The translations under genes were made by a program, and so were the position numbers. A stretch of DNA of 64,000 nucleotides from Bin87 sp965243255 (GTDB lineage Bacteria; Chloroflexota; Dehalococcoidia; Lucifugimonadales; UBA3495). This document shows, piece after piece, positions 8,352 through 17,192 of the stretch. Where the stretch lies: assembly GCA_965243255.1 (NCBI GenBank), contig CBDEUH010000004.1, forward strand, positions 744,001 to 808,000. Reading direction: 5' to 3'. Within the stretch, counting starts at the first letter, position 1. Each line of letters opens with the position of its first letter. The notes under the pieces were generated by a model. The model saw only the letters and a list, made by a program, of their open reading frames with translations. It made no database searches and was not told the DNA's origin.

Positions 8352-11261
8352 ATGGTATCCACAGGACGAGACAGACTCATTCCCGGCGTCCTGCGGTTGC
8401 TTGTCCTGGGCAGCGCGATAATCACACTATTGGCGGCGGCTTGCGGCGACCAGCCTCTCTCCACCGACGGGGAGAGGATTGGCCGGGAACTTTCTGATGA
8501 CCGCAAACCGCTGGTCGCCTTGTACAATGCCACCAACGGCGCCGAATGGAGGAACAGCTCTCGATGGCTAACCGAGGAGTCTGTGGGATTTTGGCACGGT
8601 GTCATGTGGGGGGATCGCCAACGGGTTTCCGGTGGTCCCACTGGCAGCACCTTAATTATTGATGAAGGAGTTACGGAGCTGCACCTGGATAACAACGGAT
8701 TGACAGGGGAAATACCCTCGGAGTTGGGCAATTTGGATTTTCTGGGGAGGCTGTTTCTTGGAGGAAACCGGCTAAGTGGGGAGATACCTTCCCAGCTGGG
8801 CAACCTCAACTCCTTGACGCATCTATTCCTGAACGGAAACGGATTGAGCGGGGAGATACCGAAGAATCTGGCTAAAGCCCGGTACCTGTCGTACCTGCAT
8901 CTTGGCGGAAACCAGTTGAGCGGTGAGATACCCTCCGAACTGGGCGACTTGAGGGACCTGATTTCTCTGAGCCTCAGCCACAACAATTTGACCGGCGAAA
9001 TCCCCTCCAGCCTGGGCAGTCTGCGTCGGCTGTCAAACCTTCACCTCACCGGAAATCAATTGGCCGGCCAGATTCCTGACGAGTTGAACCGTTCCGATTT
9101 CGGTAGCATATATCTGGGTGGGAATCAGCTCACCGGTTGCATACCTGGCCGTCTGGCTTCCGCTGCGAGGCACGACCTCTTGAAGCTTCGCCTGCCGCTC
9201 TGTGGGAGTGGAGCTGTGTTTCAGCCGGAGGGTGACGTGGCCGCGTTGACCGCACTGTATTTTGCCACTGACGGAGAAAACTGGACTGACGACAGCAACT
9301 GGATGATTACCGACGGGCGGACAAATAAGCCTGTACCTCGGTGGCACGGCGTGAGGATAGCTCCCGGAACCGGTTACCCCGTGGAATCGCTGTTGCTGCC
9401 GGGGAATCACTTGAACGGCTCAATCCCTCCCGAACTGGGAAATCTGGCGTACATCCGATTGCTCAATCTGGCGCAAAACAACCTGAGCGGTGAGATTCCC
9501 CCGTCGCTGAGCAATTTGCAAACACTCTGGGAACTGAACCTTTCCGATAACAACCTAAACGGTCAGATACCCGACGAGTTGACCGGCATGGTGAATCTGA
9601 TTGACGTGGACCTGAGCGGGAATCAGTTGATCGGAGAGATACCTGCGGGGCTGAGCGACCTGAGCCGTTTGGCCCACCTTGACCTTAGCGGAAACGAACT
9701 GACCGGCGAGATTCCGCGAGAGCTGGTCGACATTCGGCTGGCAACGCTGCGCCTGGCGGGAAACAGGTTTACGGGGTGTATCCTCGGCGGCCTGACTCGG
9801 GTTCCCAAAAATGACCTGTCCGAGATCGGGTTACCCTACTGTGATGAACGGGGGAACCAGGTCTTTCCGGCTCGAGACCGGGCCGCGCTGACCGCGCTTT
9901 ACCACGCCACCGGCGGAGAAGACTGGAGGGATAACACCAACTGGCTGACAGACAAGCCGCTGGGGACCTGGTATGGCGTCGGAGCCGCGTGGGATTCAAA
10001 CAGCGTTACGGCGCTAAACCTGAGTCAGAACAACTTGCGCGGGGAAATTCCGCACCAGTTGGGCGATATTGATAATCTTCGGAAGCTGGACTTGTCGAAA
10101 AATTACCTTACCGGGAAGATTCCGTCCGAACTGAGCAAGCTGGATAAAATGCTGGACCTAGAGCTGTACTGGAATGAGTTGAGCGGTGGGATACCCGTTC
10201 AGCTAAGCGACCTCTCGTCACTGCAAAGGCTGTCTCTGGGGAGAAACAAATTGAGCGGGGAGATACCGGCCGAGTTGGGCAACCTGCACGGTCTCGAGGA
10301 TCTGCGACTTTCCGGGAACAATTTGAGCGGGGAGATACCGGCCGAGTTGGGCAACCTGCACAGTCTCGAGGGGCTGCGACTTTCCGGGAACAAATTGAGC
10401 GGAGAGATACCGGCCGAGTTGGCAGGGGCCCGGAGCCTGGTCAAGCTTTCTCTCGGTGAGAACGAATTGTCAGGGTGCATTGCCAAGGAGTTGTACAGTA
10501 TCGATGACAACGACCTGAAAACCCTCAAACTGCCGACCTGCGTAAAGCGAGTTACCTCCGCTCCTCCTGGCAGCGTCCTGGCTGCCCTGATCGCCCTCTA
10601 CAATGCTACCGGGGGAGAAGACTGGCAGGACAACACCAACTGGTTGACGGACCAGCCGATAAAAACGTGGTACGGGGTCAGCACCGATTTGAATTCAGGC
10701 AACGTCATTGCGCTACACCTCGATGGGAACAACCTGAGCGGGCAAATGCCGCCCGAGTTGGGCAACCTCAAAGACCTCCAGCATCTGAATCTATCAAGAA
10801 ACGCCTTCACGGGAAGGATACCTGCCGAGATTGGCGAACTCTCGTCGCTGGAATACCTGGATCTGCGGGACAGCAACTTGACCGGGACGATTCCGCCACA
10901 GTTGGGCCGGCTGGCCCATCTGTACCGGCTCTACCTGAATGGGAACCGACTGACAGGGCAAATTCCTGCCGAGATGGGCAACCTGCATAGCCTGTTTGAC
11001 CTATCGCTTCGGGACAATAATCTGAGCGGGCAAATTCCTCCGGCAATGGGTAACCTCCATAACCTGGGGGTGTTGAAACTTCAGAACAACAACCTGAGCG
11101 GAGAAATACCGGCCGAGTTGGCCGGCGCCCGCAGCCTGGGGGTAGTTTATCTCGGTGGAAACCCGCTTACCGGGTGCATCCCCCGGGGCTGGCCGAAACT
11201 CGGACACAGCGACTTCGCGACGATTCAAATGCCCTTGCGGTTCTGTCGAGAATCGCAATAG
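8352..11261 (+). CDS. Leucine-rich-repeat lipoprotein with four N-cap/LRR/C-cap modules
   Basis: A surface protein of about 969 aa. From the ATG at 8352 a basic stretch and a hydrophobic run lead to a lipobox-like LAAACG, suggesting a lipid-anchored secreted protein; an upstream in-frame GTG at 8301 is possible, and neither start has a clear ribosome site. The mature part has four modules. Each begins with a cap like ALTALYHATGGEDW...NWLT...W(Y/H)GV (near 8505, 9243, 9886, 10583), continues with plant-type 24-residue repeats (LxxLxLxxNxLSGEIPxxLGNL), and ends in a cysteine cap (LTGCI...LPxC, near 9205, 9843, 10542, 11250). A binding or adhesion role is inferred; no catalytic domain is seen. 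Confidence 0.9.
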   Translation: MVSTGRDRLIPGVLRLLVLGSAIITLLAAACGDQPLSTDGERIGRELSDDRKPLVALYNATNGAEWRNSSRWLTEESVGFWHGVMWGDRQRVSGGPTGSTLIIDEGVTELHLDNNGLTGEIPSELGNLDFLGRLFLGGNRLSGEIPSQLGNLNSLTHLFLNGNGLSGEIPKNLAKARYLSYLHLGGNQLSGEIPSELGDLRDLISLSLSHNNLTGEIPSSLGSLRRLSNLHLTGNQLAGQIPDELNRSDFGSIYLGGNQLTGCIPGRLASAARHDLLKLRLPLCGSGAVFQPEGDVAALTALYFATDGENWTDDSNWMITDGRTNKPVPRWHGVRIAPGTGYPVESLLLPGNHLNGSIPPELGNLAYIRLLNLAQNNLSGEIPPSLSNLQTLWELNLSDNNLNGQIPDELTGMVNLIDVDLSGNQLIGEIPAGLSDLSRLAHLDLSGNELTGEIPRELVDIRLATLRLAGNRFTGCILGGLTRVPKNDLSEIGLPYCDERGNQVFPARDRAALTALYHATGGEDWRDNTNWLTDKPLGTWYGVGAAWDSNSVTALNLSQNNLRGEIPHQLGDIDNLRKLDLSKNYLTGKIPSELSKLDKMLDLELYWNELSGGIPVQLSDLSSLQRLSLGRNKLSGEIPAELGNLHGLEDLRLSGNNLSGEIPAELGNLHSLEGLRLSGNKLSGEIPAELAGARSLVKLSLGENELSGCIAKELYSIDDNDLKTLKLPTCVKRVTSAPPGSVLAALIALYNATGGEDWQDNTNWLTDQPIKTWYGVSTDLNSGNVIALHLDGNNLSGQMPPELGNLKDLQHLNLSRNAFTGRIPAEIGELSSLEYLDLRDSNLTGTIPPQLGRLAHLYRLYLNGNRLTGQIPAEMGNLHSLFDLSLRDNNLSGQIPPAMGNLHNLGVLKLQNNNLSGEIPAELAGARSLGVVYLGGNPLTGCIPRGWPKLGHSDFATIQMPLRFCRESQ
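10251..10394 (+). repeat. Near-perfect 72-bp tandem duplication inside the LRR gene
   Basis: Two consecutive 72-bp units (10251-10322 and 10323-10394) differ at only a few bases, and a third partial copy follows from 10395. Each unit is exactly one 24-residue repeat, so repeat number has recently changed by in-frame duplication. Confidence 0.85.
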
Positions 11262-11334
11262 GCGCATGCTGAACCCGGCCGCCCATCTACGCGGGTTATG
11301 CCAGTTGCATTCGGTGTCCCTGTGGTTATGGGAA

Positions 11335-12939
11335 TCAGGGGTCGATGAGGACGCCGGGGTTGAGGATGCCGTTGGGGTCAACGGAGCGCTTGACGGCGCG
11401 CAGGGCGTCGGCGAAGGGGTCGGGCCGCTGCTGGTCGTACCAGGGGCGATGGGTTCGGCCCACGGCGTGATGGTGAGTGATGGTGCCGCCGGCGGCCATG
11501 ACGGCGTCGGAGGCGGCCTGCTTGATGGCGGCGTGGGCTTCCAGTTCGCCGCCGACCTGGCCCAGGCCCTCGAAGGTGTAGTAAGGCGCCGGGCCGTCGG
11601 GATAGACGTGGGTGAAGCGGCAGGAAACGCGACCTCCGCCGCAGGTGTCTTGCAAGGCGTCCTGCAGGGCAGAGCGCACCATTTCATCCATGGCCGGCCA
11701 GCGTTCCCAGGTGATGGAGGTTTCCAGCGTTTCGGCGACGATGCCGAAGCCGATGGTGGCGTTGCGCTCGTAGGGGGCGTTGATGAAGGAGTTGCGCCAG
11801 CTGCCTACCGCGCCCTGGCGTCCGGCGGATGAACCGGAGTTCTCGGCGGCGTCGGCAACTACGATGGCCTCTTCGTCGATGGACCCACCGGCGTCGCGGG
11901 CGATGGCGACGGCCTGGCGGATGTTGTCGCCCTGGGGCAGTTCGGCGGACTCGAAACCTACAATCAACAGGGCCTGCTTGCCGTCCAGGCCGGCGAAGTC
12001 CTGCGCCTCGGCCGGGTCGAGCATACGGAGGTTGGCGGGCCACTGCTTGGCCTGGGCGATGAGGCGCGCGCCCTCGGAGGCGGCGGCCATGCCGTCGAAG
12101 ACGACGCCGGCCGAGGCTCGGAAACGGGGGCGGGCCTGAATCCGCATCCAGGCTTCGGTGATGACGCCGAGGATGCCCTCGCTGCCGATAATCATGCGGT
12201 CGGGCGACGGGCCGGCGCCGCTGCCGGGGAGGCGTCGGGACTCCCAGACGCCGGAGGGGGTTACCATGCGAACGGACTCAACGAAGTCGTCGATGTGGGT
12301 GTGGTTGGTGGCGTAGTGTCCGCCGCTGCGGGTGGCGATCCAGCCACCCAGGGAGGAGAACTCGAAGCTCTGGGGGAAGTGGCGCAGGGTGTATCCGTGG
12401 GGACGGAGCTGCGCTTCGAGGGCCGGGCCGAGGACGCCGGCCTGGATGCGGGCGGCGCGGGAAGTGTCGTCGATCTCCAGCACCTGGTCGAGGCGGGTCA
12501 GGTCGATGGTAACGACGGCGTCGGCTGGCGGGGGTTCGACGCCGGCGACGACGGTGCTGCCGCCGCCGTAGGGGATGGCGACGATGTTGGAGTTGGAGCA
12601 CCAGTCGAGAACGGTTACCAGTTCGGCTTCGGTGCGGGGGTAGGCGATAACGTCGGGCGGGTTGGGGAAGTCGCAGTTGAAGCCGCGGATGCGGTCGCGG
12701 AAGCTGCGGCCATAGGTGTGGGCGGCGCGGTCGTGGTCGTCGGTGGAGCAGAACTCGGCGACCAGGGGATGAGGCAGGATGCGAGGCGGGCGCAGGTTGA
12801 GGTCGTCGTCGGTAGGCGGCTGGGGCGGCGTAAGGGTTGCGCCGTAACGCTGGTAGATGCGCCGGGCCATGGCGTCGTAGTCGGCGGGGGTAGGCTGGGT
12901 GTCTTCGTTGCCCCAGGCCCAGAAACTGCGGCGGGTCAT
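11335..12939 (-). CDS. FAD-binding oxidase, alkylglycerone-phosphate-synthase-like
   Basis: A 534-aa PCMH-type flavoprotein. The FAD pyrophosphate motif PYGGGSTVVAG lies near residue 125, a second FAD segment RSGGHYATN near 202, and the C-terminal signature THHHAVGRTHRPWY followed by KRSVDPNGILNPGVL near the end is typical of the AGPS/glycolate-oxidase-like branch. Members oxidise 2-hydroxyacids or exchange acyl for alkyl on DHAP; which applies here is open. AGGAG lies 7 nt before the ATG at 12939. An upstream in-frame ATG (12993) would overlap the tRNA leader and is rejected. Confidence 0.9.
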   Translation of the reverse strand: MTRRSFWAWGNEDTQPTPADYDAMARRIYQRYGATLTPPQPPTDDDLNLRPPRILPHPLVAEFCSTDDHDRAAHTYGRSFRDRIRGFNCDFPNPPDVIAYPRTEAELVTVLDWCSNSNIVAIPYGGGSTVVAGVEPPPADAVVTIDLTRLDQVLEIDDTSRAARIQAGVLGPALEAQLRPHGYTLRHFPQSFEFSSLGGWIATRSGGHYATNHTHIDDFVESVRMVTPSGVWESRRLPGSGAGPSPDRMIIGSEGILGVITEAWMRIQARPRFRASAGVVFDGMAAASEGARLIAQAKQWPANLRMLDPAEAQDFAGLDGKQALLIVGFESAELPQGDNIRQAVAIARDAGGSIDEEAIVVADAAENSGSSAGRQGAVGSWRNSFINAPYERNATIGFGIVAETLETSITWERWPAMDEMVRSALQDALQDTCGGGRVSCRFTHVYPDGPAPYYTFEGLGQVGGELEAHAAIKQAASDAVMAAGGTITHHHAVGRTHRPWYDQQRPDPFADALRAVKRSVDPNGILNPGVLIDP

Positions 12940-12966
12940 GCTATCACTCCTGTGCGGGGATAGCGA

Positions 12967-13042
12967 TGGTCGGGGTGAGTGGATTCGAACCACCGACCTC
13001 CACGTCCCGAACGTGGCGCGCTAGCCACTGCGCTACACCCCG
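12967..13042 (-). tRNA. tRNA-Pro (anticodon CGG), CCA encoded
   Basis: On the minus strand the acceptor CGGGGTG pairs with CACCCCG, followed by discriminator A and an encoded CCA (12969-12967). The anticodon arm CCACG-TTCGGGA-CGTGG gives anticodon CGG (codon CCG), and the T-arm contains GGTTCGAATCC. The C1-G72 pair is characteristic of bacterial tRNA-Pro. Confidence 0.97.
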
Positions 13043-13126
13043 ACTATGTTTTCATTGTAGCATATGAACTATCGGAATCAGGATTCTGGGGATTAGAGGA
13101 TTTACGGGATTGGGTGGGGGAGCTGA

Positions 13127-14398
13127 TTAGTTGAGCGCTCCTGGACGGGGTGGGAAGAGGGTTGCGGCCAGGATGCCCAGGGAGGTGAGGGCGGCTACGG
13201 TCAGGACGCCGGTGGTGAGGGAGTCGGCAGCCTGGGCGACGGCGCCGGCGAGCACCGGGCCGGCGCTGAATCCGACGGCGCTGAAGGTGAGCACCAGGGC
13301 CGTGAGCATTGAAACCTGCCGGGGGGCGATGCCGGCGAACTCGAAGGGCAGCACCTCCATGGCCGGCACGAAGACCCAAACAAGGCCCAGGCCCGTCAAG
13401 GCCAGCGCCGCCAGGGTGAAGTTGCCGGAGAGCAACGCGCCGACGGTGAAGGCGGTGTTGAGCGCAGCCGGCAGCAGCACCATGATCCGGCGGTTGGTTA
13501 CGTGCTTGAATATCCGGCTGCCGACCGGGGCGCCGGGAATCAGGGCGTAGTAGAGGAAGCCGAAGAGGATGCTGCCGGCGGAGATGGCGATGCCGCGTTC
13601 GACCTCAAGGATGGTGGGCAGGAAGGTGAGCACGGTGGTCCAGGAGGCGGACAGGCAGAGCATGATGCAGCCGAGGAGCCAGGCATGGGGGTAGGCGCGC
13701 AGGGTGCTGATGAGGGAGGGGGTGTTCGCATCCGCAAGGGGAGATGGGGTGTCGTGCCGGTTCTCTTCGTCAGGGGGCGCGGGGGTGTCGGTTTCGAGTG
13801 GTGGCGGAGGGTTGCGGGTGATGAATGCCCAGATGATGAGTTGGACGGCCAGCAGACCGGCTTGCAGGAAGTAGGCCAGCCGCCAACTGGCTAGAGCGAC
13901 GATAATGAGGGGGCTGAAAGTGAGGGTGGCCGCCATCCAGGTGGAATGCGCCGAAAGTCCGACGGAGGTTATGGTGGCGTACTGTTGGGGAGCAGCCCAT
14001 CGTCGGAGCAGCAGGGGGCGGGCCGGAGCCATGGCGGCGTGGGTGAGCACGGTGAGAAATCGGGACGCCAGCAGAGTCCAGAATCCGAGGGCCAGGCCCT
14101 GGGTGAAGACCAGCGGCGTGAGCAGGGCCAAGGCAGCCAGCACGCGGCGGCTGGGGTCGAATCGGGCCAGCAGCGCGCTGAAGGGAACGAGGAACAGCGC
14201 GGAGGTTGCCCACCAGACGCCCTGGAGAACGCCGATTTCCAGGTAGCTGAGGTTCAGGTCGGCCTGGATGAAGGGCAGGAACAGGCCGAAGGCGAAGGAA
14301 GACAGAACGACGGAACTGTAGTGCAGGCGGTTGAGCAGGAGAACGGCCCAACCGCGCCGGGTCGTTCGGAAGGAAGCGGCGGCCGGCGACGGGGCCAC
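13127..14398 (-). CDS. MFS transporter
   Basis: A 423-aa polytopic membrane protein with about twelve hydrophobic segments split by a hydrophilic central loop rich in Pro, Asp and Glu (near residues 205-230). N-terminal features such as LSYLEIGVLQGVWW and the loop ARFDPSRR fit the major facilitator superfamily. The start appears to be GTG at 14398, 7 nt after the stop of the upstream FAD oxidoreductase gene, so the two form one unit. The substrate is not predictable; a link with the amine/amino-acid-type oxidoreductase is suggested only by position. Confidence 0.8.
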   Translation of the reverse strand: MAPSPAAASFRTTRRGWAVLLLNRLHYSSVVLSSFAFGLFLPFIQADLNLSYLEIGVLQGVWWATSALFLVPFSALLARFDPSRRVLAALALLTPLVFTQGLALGFWTLLASRFLTVLTHAAMAPARPLLLRRWAAPQQYATITSVGLSAHSTWMAATLTFSPLIIVALASWRLAYFLQAGLLAVQLIIWAFITRNPPPPLETDTPAPPDEENRHDTPSPLADANTPSLISTLRAYPHAWLLGCIMLCLSASWTTVLTFLPTILEVERGIAISAGSILFGFLYYALIPGAPVGSRIFKHVTNRRIMVLLPAALNTAFTVGALLSGNFTLAALALTGLGLVWVFVPAMEVLPFEFAGIAPRQVSMLTALVLTFSAVGFSAGPVLAGAVAQAADSLTTGVLTVAALTSLGILAATLFPPRPGALN

Positions 14399-14405
14399 GG
14401 CAGTG

Positions 14406-15605
14406 CTACCGATGGCCGGCTCTGGGGTGGGCCATGGCGTCGATATCCTCGGAGGTCAAGGCGGCGAACCGCTCGGGGCGGTAGGGAGACAGCACAGCGT
14501 CGGCCTTGCCGTTTTCGCAGATTTCCAGGGCGGCCAGCTGGCTGAGGGCCGGGGCCAGGGTTACGCCGCTGTGGGTGAGGGCGACGTACAGGTTGGGCGC
14601 TTCATTGGTGAATCCGAGCGTGGGATAGCCGTCCAGGGGCATGGGTCGCCAGCCGACGGGGACGGGTATGGCCTGGGCGTCGGAGAGGCCGGGGAGGTAG
14701 CAGGCGGCGCGGGAGAGCAGGTCGTCGGCGTGTGGCTGGGTGTCATCCTCGGCCAGGCTCTCCTGGTCGCCCTCGCCGATCATGAAGCGTCCGTCGGGGC
14801 ACTGGCGGAGGTGAATCTCGCGGCGGCCGTCGCCCAGCGGCGGCGCATAGACCACCGGCACGTTGTGAAGCAAGGACGGCAGCGGTGTGGTTCGGATGAC
14901 AACGCCGGGGCTTTCGGCCTGGGGGATTTTGACGCCGGCCAGGGCTGCCAGGGCGGTGGTATCGGCGCCGGCGGCCAGCACCACGGCGTCAACTGGGATT
15001 TCGCTAGAAGCGGTTTGGACGGCCTGGATGCGGCCGGCTCCGTCGCGGGCGAACCCGGACACCGCGACGCCGGTGAGGACGGCGGCCTCCAGCTCGCCAA
15101 GGCGGCGGAGGCAGGCGTCGACGACCAGCTGGGGTTCCACCTGGCCTTCGTTTTCGCTGTATTCGGCGGCGGCGACGGGGCCGATTTCCAGGGACGGCTC
15201 CAAGTCGGCCAGCTCGGCGGCGGACACCATCCGGGTGGGATAGCCCCAGGATTGGAGTTGATCAACGCGCGCTCGCAGTTGTTCGGCGGCAGCGGGTTGG
15301 GTTTCCCAGGCTACTTTGCCGCCCCAGCGCAGGCCAACGTTGGCGACGTCCCCATCGTCGGCGATGGCGGCGGCGAAGCGAGGCCACATTTCCAAGGAGC
15401 GACGGTTGAGGTTGTGGTAGCCAATGGGTTGCTTGGCGCCGGCGTTGATCCAGGCGAAGCTGTGGCTGGAAGCGCCGCTGCCGGGTTCGGCCTTGTCGAT
15501 GAGGGTAACGCGGCGGCCGCGGGCGGCGAGGCGCCAGGCGATGGAGGCACCGACGATGCCGGCTCCGATGACGGCGACGTGGTGGGCAGCTTGGCTAACG
15601 GTCAT
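14406..15605 (-). CDS. FAD-dependent oxidoreductase of the D-amino-acid-oxidase (DAO) family
   Basis: A 399-aa flavoprotein with the N-terminal dinucleotide motif VAVIGAGIVGASIAWRLAARG, a second acidic strand RVTLIDKAEPGSGAS, and C-terminal PMPLDGYPTLGF and THSGVTLAPAL segments that match glycine/sarcosine-oxidase-type DAO proteins. It probably oxidises a secondary or primary amine with release of H2O2 or transfer to an electron carrier. The ATG at 15605 follows GGTGA by 5 nt; another ATG at 15617 is possible. It overlaps the end of the preceding gene by 11 nt, which suggests coupling. Confidence 0.88.
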   Translation of the reverse strand: MTVSQAAHHVAVIGAGIVGASIAWRLAARGRRVTLIDKAEPGSGASSHSFAWINAGAKQPIGYHNLNRRSLEMWPRFAAAIADDGDVANVGLRWGGKVAWETQPAAAEQLRARVDQLQSWGYPTRMVSAAELADLEPSLEIGPVAAAEYSENEGQVEPQLVVDACLRRLGELEAAVLTGVAVSGFARDGAGRIQAVQTASSEIPVDAVVLAAGADTTALAALAGVKIPQAESPGVVIRTTPLPSLLHNVPVVYAPPLGDGRREIHLRQCPDGRFMIGEGDQESLAEDDTQPHADDLLSRAACYLPGLSDAQAIPVPVGWRPMPLDGYPTLGFTNEAPNLYVALTHSGVTLAPALSQLAALEICENGKADAVLSPYRPERFAALTSEDIDAMAHPRAGHR

Positions 15606-16149
15606 CGTAATCACCATCCGGGTCCAGGTCCAACTCCGCGAGGCCGAGCTGGGATGCCAGGTCCTCGAAGTCTATGTCGTCCAGGTCAAGGTCGTCAAAG
15701 TCGTCCAGGCCGCCGTCCGATGCAAAGATGTCCTGGAGCAGGCCGTCGGAAAGCATCTTGATGACGCTCAGGGCGCCGGCGGCGGCTTCGTAGTCCATAT
15801 CGCCGGCGATGACGTTGCGGAGCAGGGGGCGGCTGGCGACGGCCTGCATCATGGCGACGCCGACGATTCTGGCCTCGTCGGTGGCGGCGTCGGAGGCAAG
15901 GGTTTCGAGGGCGACCATGGCCATCATTGCCTCTTCGTCGCCATCGTCGGCCATGTCGGAGATAGCCTCGGCGATGCGGTCGGGAGCGTCGGAGAAGCCG
16001 TACTCGTCGGATTCGCTGGTAAGGCAGGCGAAGTAGAGCATCAACAGTTCCGACGCGCTGCGGCTTCCCTCGGCCAGAACGTCGTCAACCAGCGAGGCGT
16101 CCAGGGGTGGGAAGGCGCTCAGATCCATGGAGTCAAAGAATCGGTCCAC
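15595..16149 (-). CDS. Acidic helical protein of unknown function next to a MoxR ATPase
   Basis: A 184-aa protein starting with GTG at 16149 after GGAG. It is rich in Asp, Ala and Met, with helical stretches (SASELLMLYFACLTSE, EEAMMAMVALETLAS), and ends in a very acidic tail dominated by Asp-Leu and Asp-Asp repeats. No signal peptide or known domain is recognised. It follows the MoxR-like ATPase by 27 nt and overlaps the FAD oxidoreductase, so it may be a substrate or adaptor of the ATPase. This is inference from position. Confidence 0.75.
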   Translation of the reverse strand: MDRFFDSMDLSAFPPLDASLVDDVLAEGSRSASELLMLYFACLTSESDEYGFSDAPDRIAEAISDMADDGDEEAMMAMVALETLASDAATDEARIVGVAMMQAVASRPLLRNVIAGDMDYEAAAGALSVIKMLSDGLLQDIFASDGGLDDFDDLDLDDIDFEDLASQLGLAELDLDPDGDYDDR

Positions 16150-16176
16150 GGTGAATCTCCTGGCCGGCCGGCGAGC

Positions 16177-17175
16177 CTAACCGCGTCTTCCGCCACGGCG
16201 GGGGCCGCGGTTCTGGGAGCGTTCCAGCAGAGCGCGGACGGGTTCGCCACGCACGGCTTCGATGTCGTCCTGGTATTTGAGCATGATGCCGAGGGTATCG
16301 TCGATGACTTCGGGTTCCAGTTGCCGCATGTTGAGGGCCATGAGGGCGGAGGTCCAGTCCAGGGTTTCGGAGACGCCGGGAATCTTGTACAGCTCGGTGT
16401 CCCGGAGTTCCTGGATGAAGGAGGTAACCTGCTGGGCCAGTTGGCGGGGAGCGTCGGGGAGGCGGGCGCTGACGATTTGCAGCTCTTTCTGATAGTCGGG
16501 GTAGTCCACCCAATAGTAGAGGCAGCGGCGTTTCAGGGCGTCGTGTACCTCGCGGGTGCGGTTGGAGGTGATGACCACTACGGGCGAATGGACGGCGTGA
16601 AAGGTGCCCAGCTCGGGTATGGTGATTTGATAGTCGGCCAGGAGTTCCAGGAGAAAACCTTCGAACTCTTCATCGGCGCGGTCAAGCTCGTCGATGAGCA
16701 GCACCGGGGCGCGGTCGCGGGACTGGTCGATGGCTTCCAGCAGGGGGCGCTTGATGAGGAATTTGGGGTCGAAGAGGTCGATGTCTGTGGGAGTTGGGGC
16801 GTCGGGCTGGCCGTCGGCGTTGTTGCCGCGGGCTTCCATGAGGCGGATTTCCAGGAGCTGGCGGGTGTGATTCCACTCGTACACGGCGTGGTTGACATCC
16901 AGGCCTTCGTAGCACTGCAGGCGGATGAGGTCGGTTTGGAGTCCAGCGGCCAGGGCGCGGGCGATTTCGGTCTTGCCCACGCCGGCCTCGCCTTCCAGGA
17001 ACAGCGGGCGCTGCAGCTTCAGAGCCAGGAAGATGGCGATGGCCAGGCCGCGGTCGGTGATATAAGCCTGGTCGCGGAGAAGGCCCTGTACGTCCTCGAT
17101 GGACGCGGGGGCGGAAGGGTCGTTGGCGGTAGCGGCGGTCAAGGGAATGCTCCGGAGGGTGAGTTGCCCCTGCAT
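16177..17175 (-). CDS. MoxR/CbbQ-family AAA+ ATPase
   Basis: A 332-aa AAA+ protein with Walker A GEAGVGKTEIA near residue 60, Walker B LLIDELDRADEEFEGFLLELL near 162, sensor-1 TSNRTREVHDALKRR near 200 and the MoxR segment YEGLDVNHAVYEW near 88. MoxR ATPases act as chaperones that insert cofactors into, or remodel, partner enzymes, usually with a VWA-domain partner; no VWA gene is adjacent here. The ATG at 17175 has only a weak ribosome site; a TTG at 17142, 7 nt after GGAG, is a serious alternative. The tail ends in an Arg/Gly-rich GPRRGGRRG. Confidence 0.92.
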   Translation of the reverse strand: MQGQLTLRSIPLTAATANDPSAPASIEDVQGLLRDQAYITDRGLAIAIFLALKLQRPLFLEGEAGVGKTEIARALAAGLQTDLIRLQCYEGLDVNHAVYEWNHTRQLLEIRLMEARGNNADGQPDAPTPTDIDLFDPKFLIKRPLLEAIDQSRDRAPVLLIDELDRADEEFEGFLLELLADYQITIPELGTFHAVHSPVVVITSNRTREVHDALKRRCLYYWVDYPDYQKELQIVSARLPDAPRQLAQQVTSFIQELRDTELYKIPGVSETLDWTSALMALNMRQLEPEVIDDTLGIMLKYQDDIEAVRGEPVRALLERSQNRGPRRGGRRG

Positions 17176-17192
17176 TGTAACCTATTCAGCCA

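Noticed and set aside
13091..13113. GGATTTACGGGATT-like sequence here and a similar GAACGGGATTGACGGGAT near 34592-34609
   Set aside because: These resemble widespread intergenic GGATTnACnGGAT repeats but are short and imperfect; two copies are not enough to define an element in this window.
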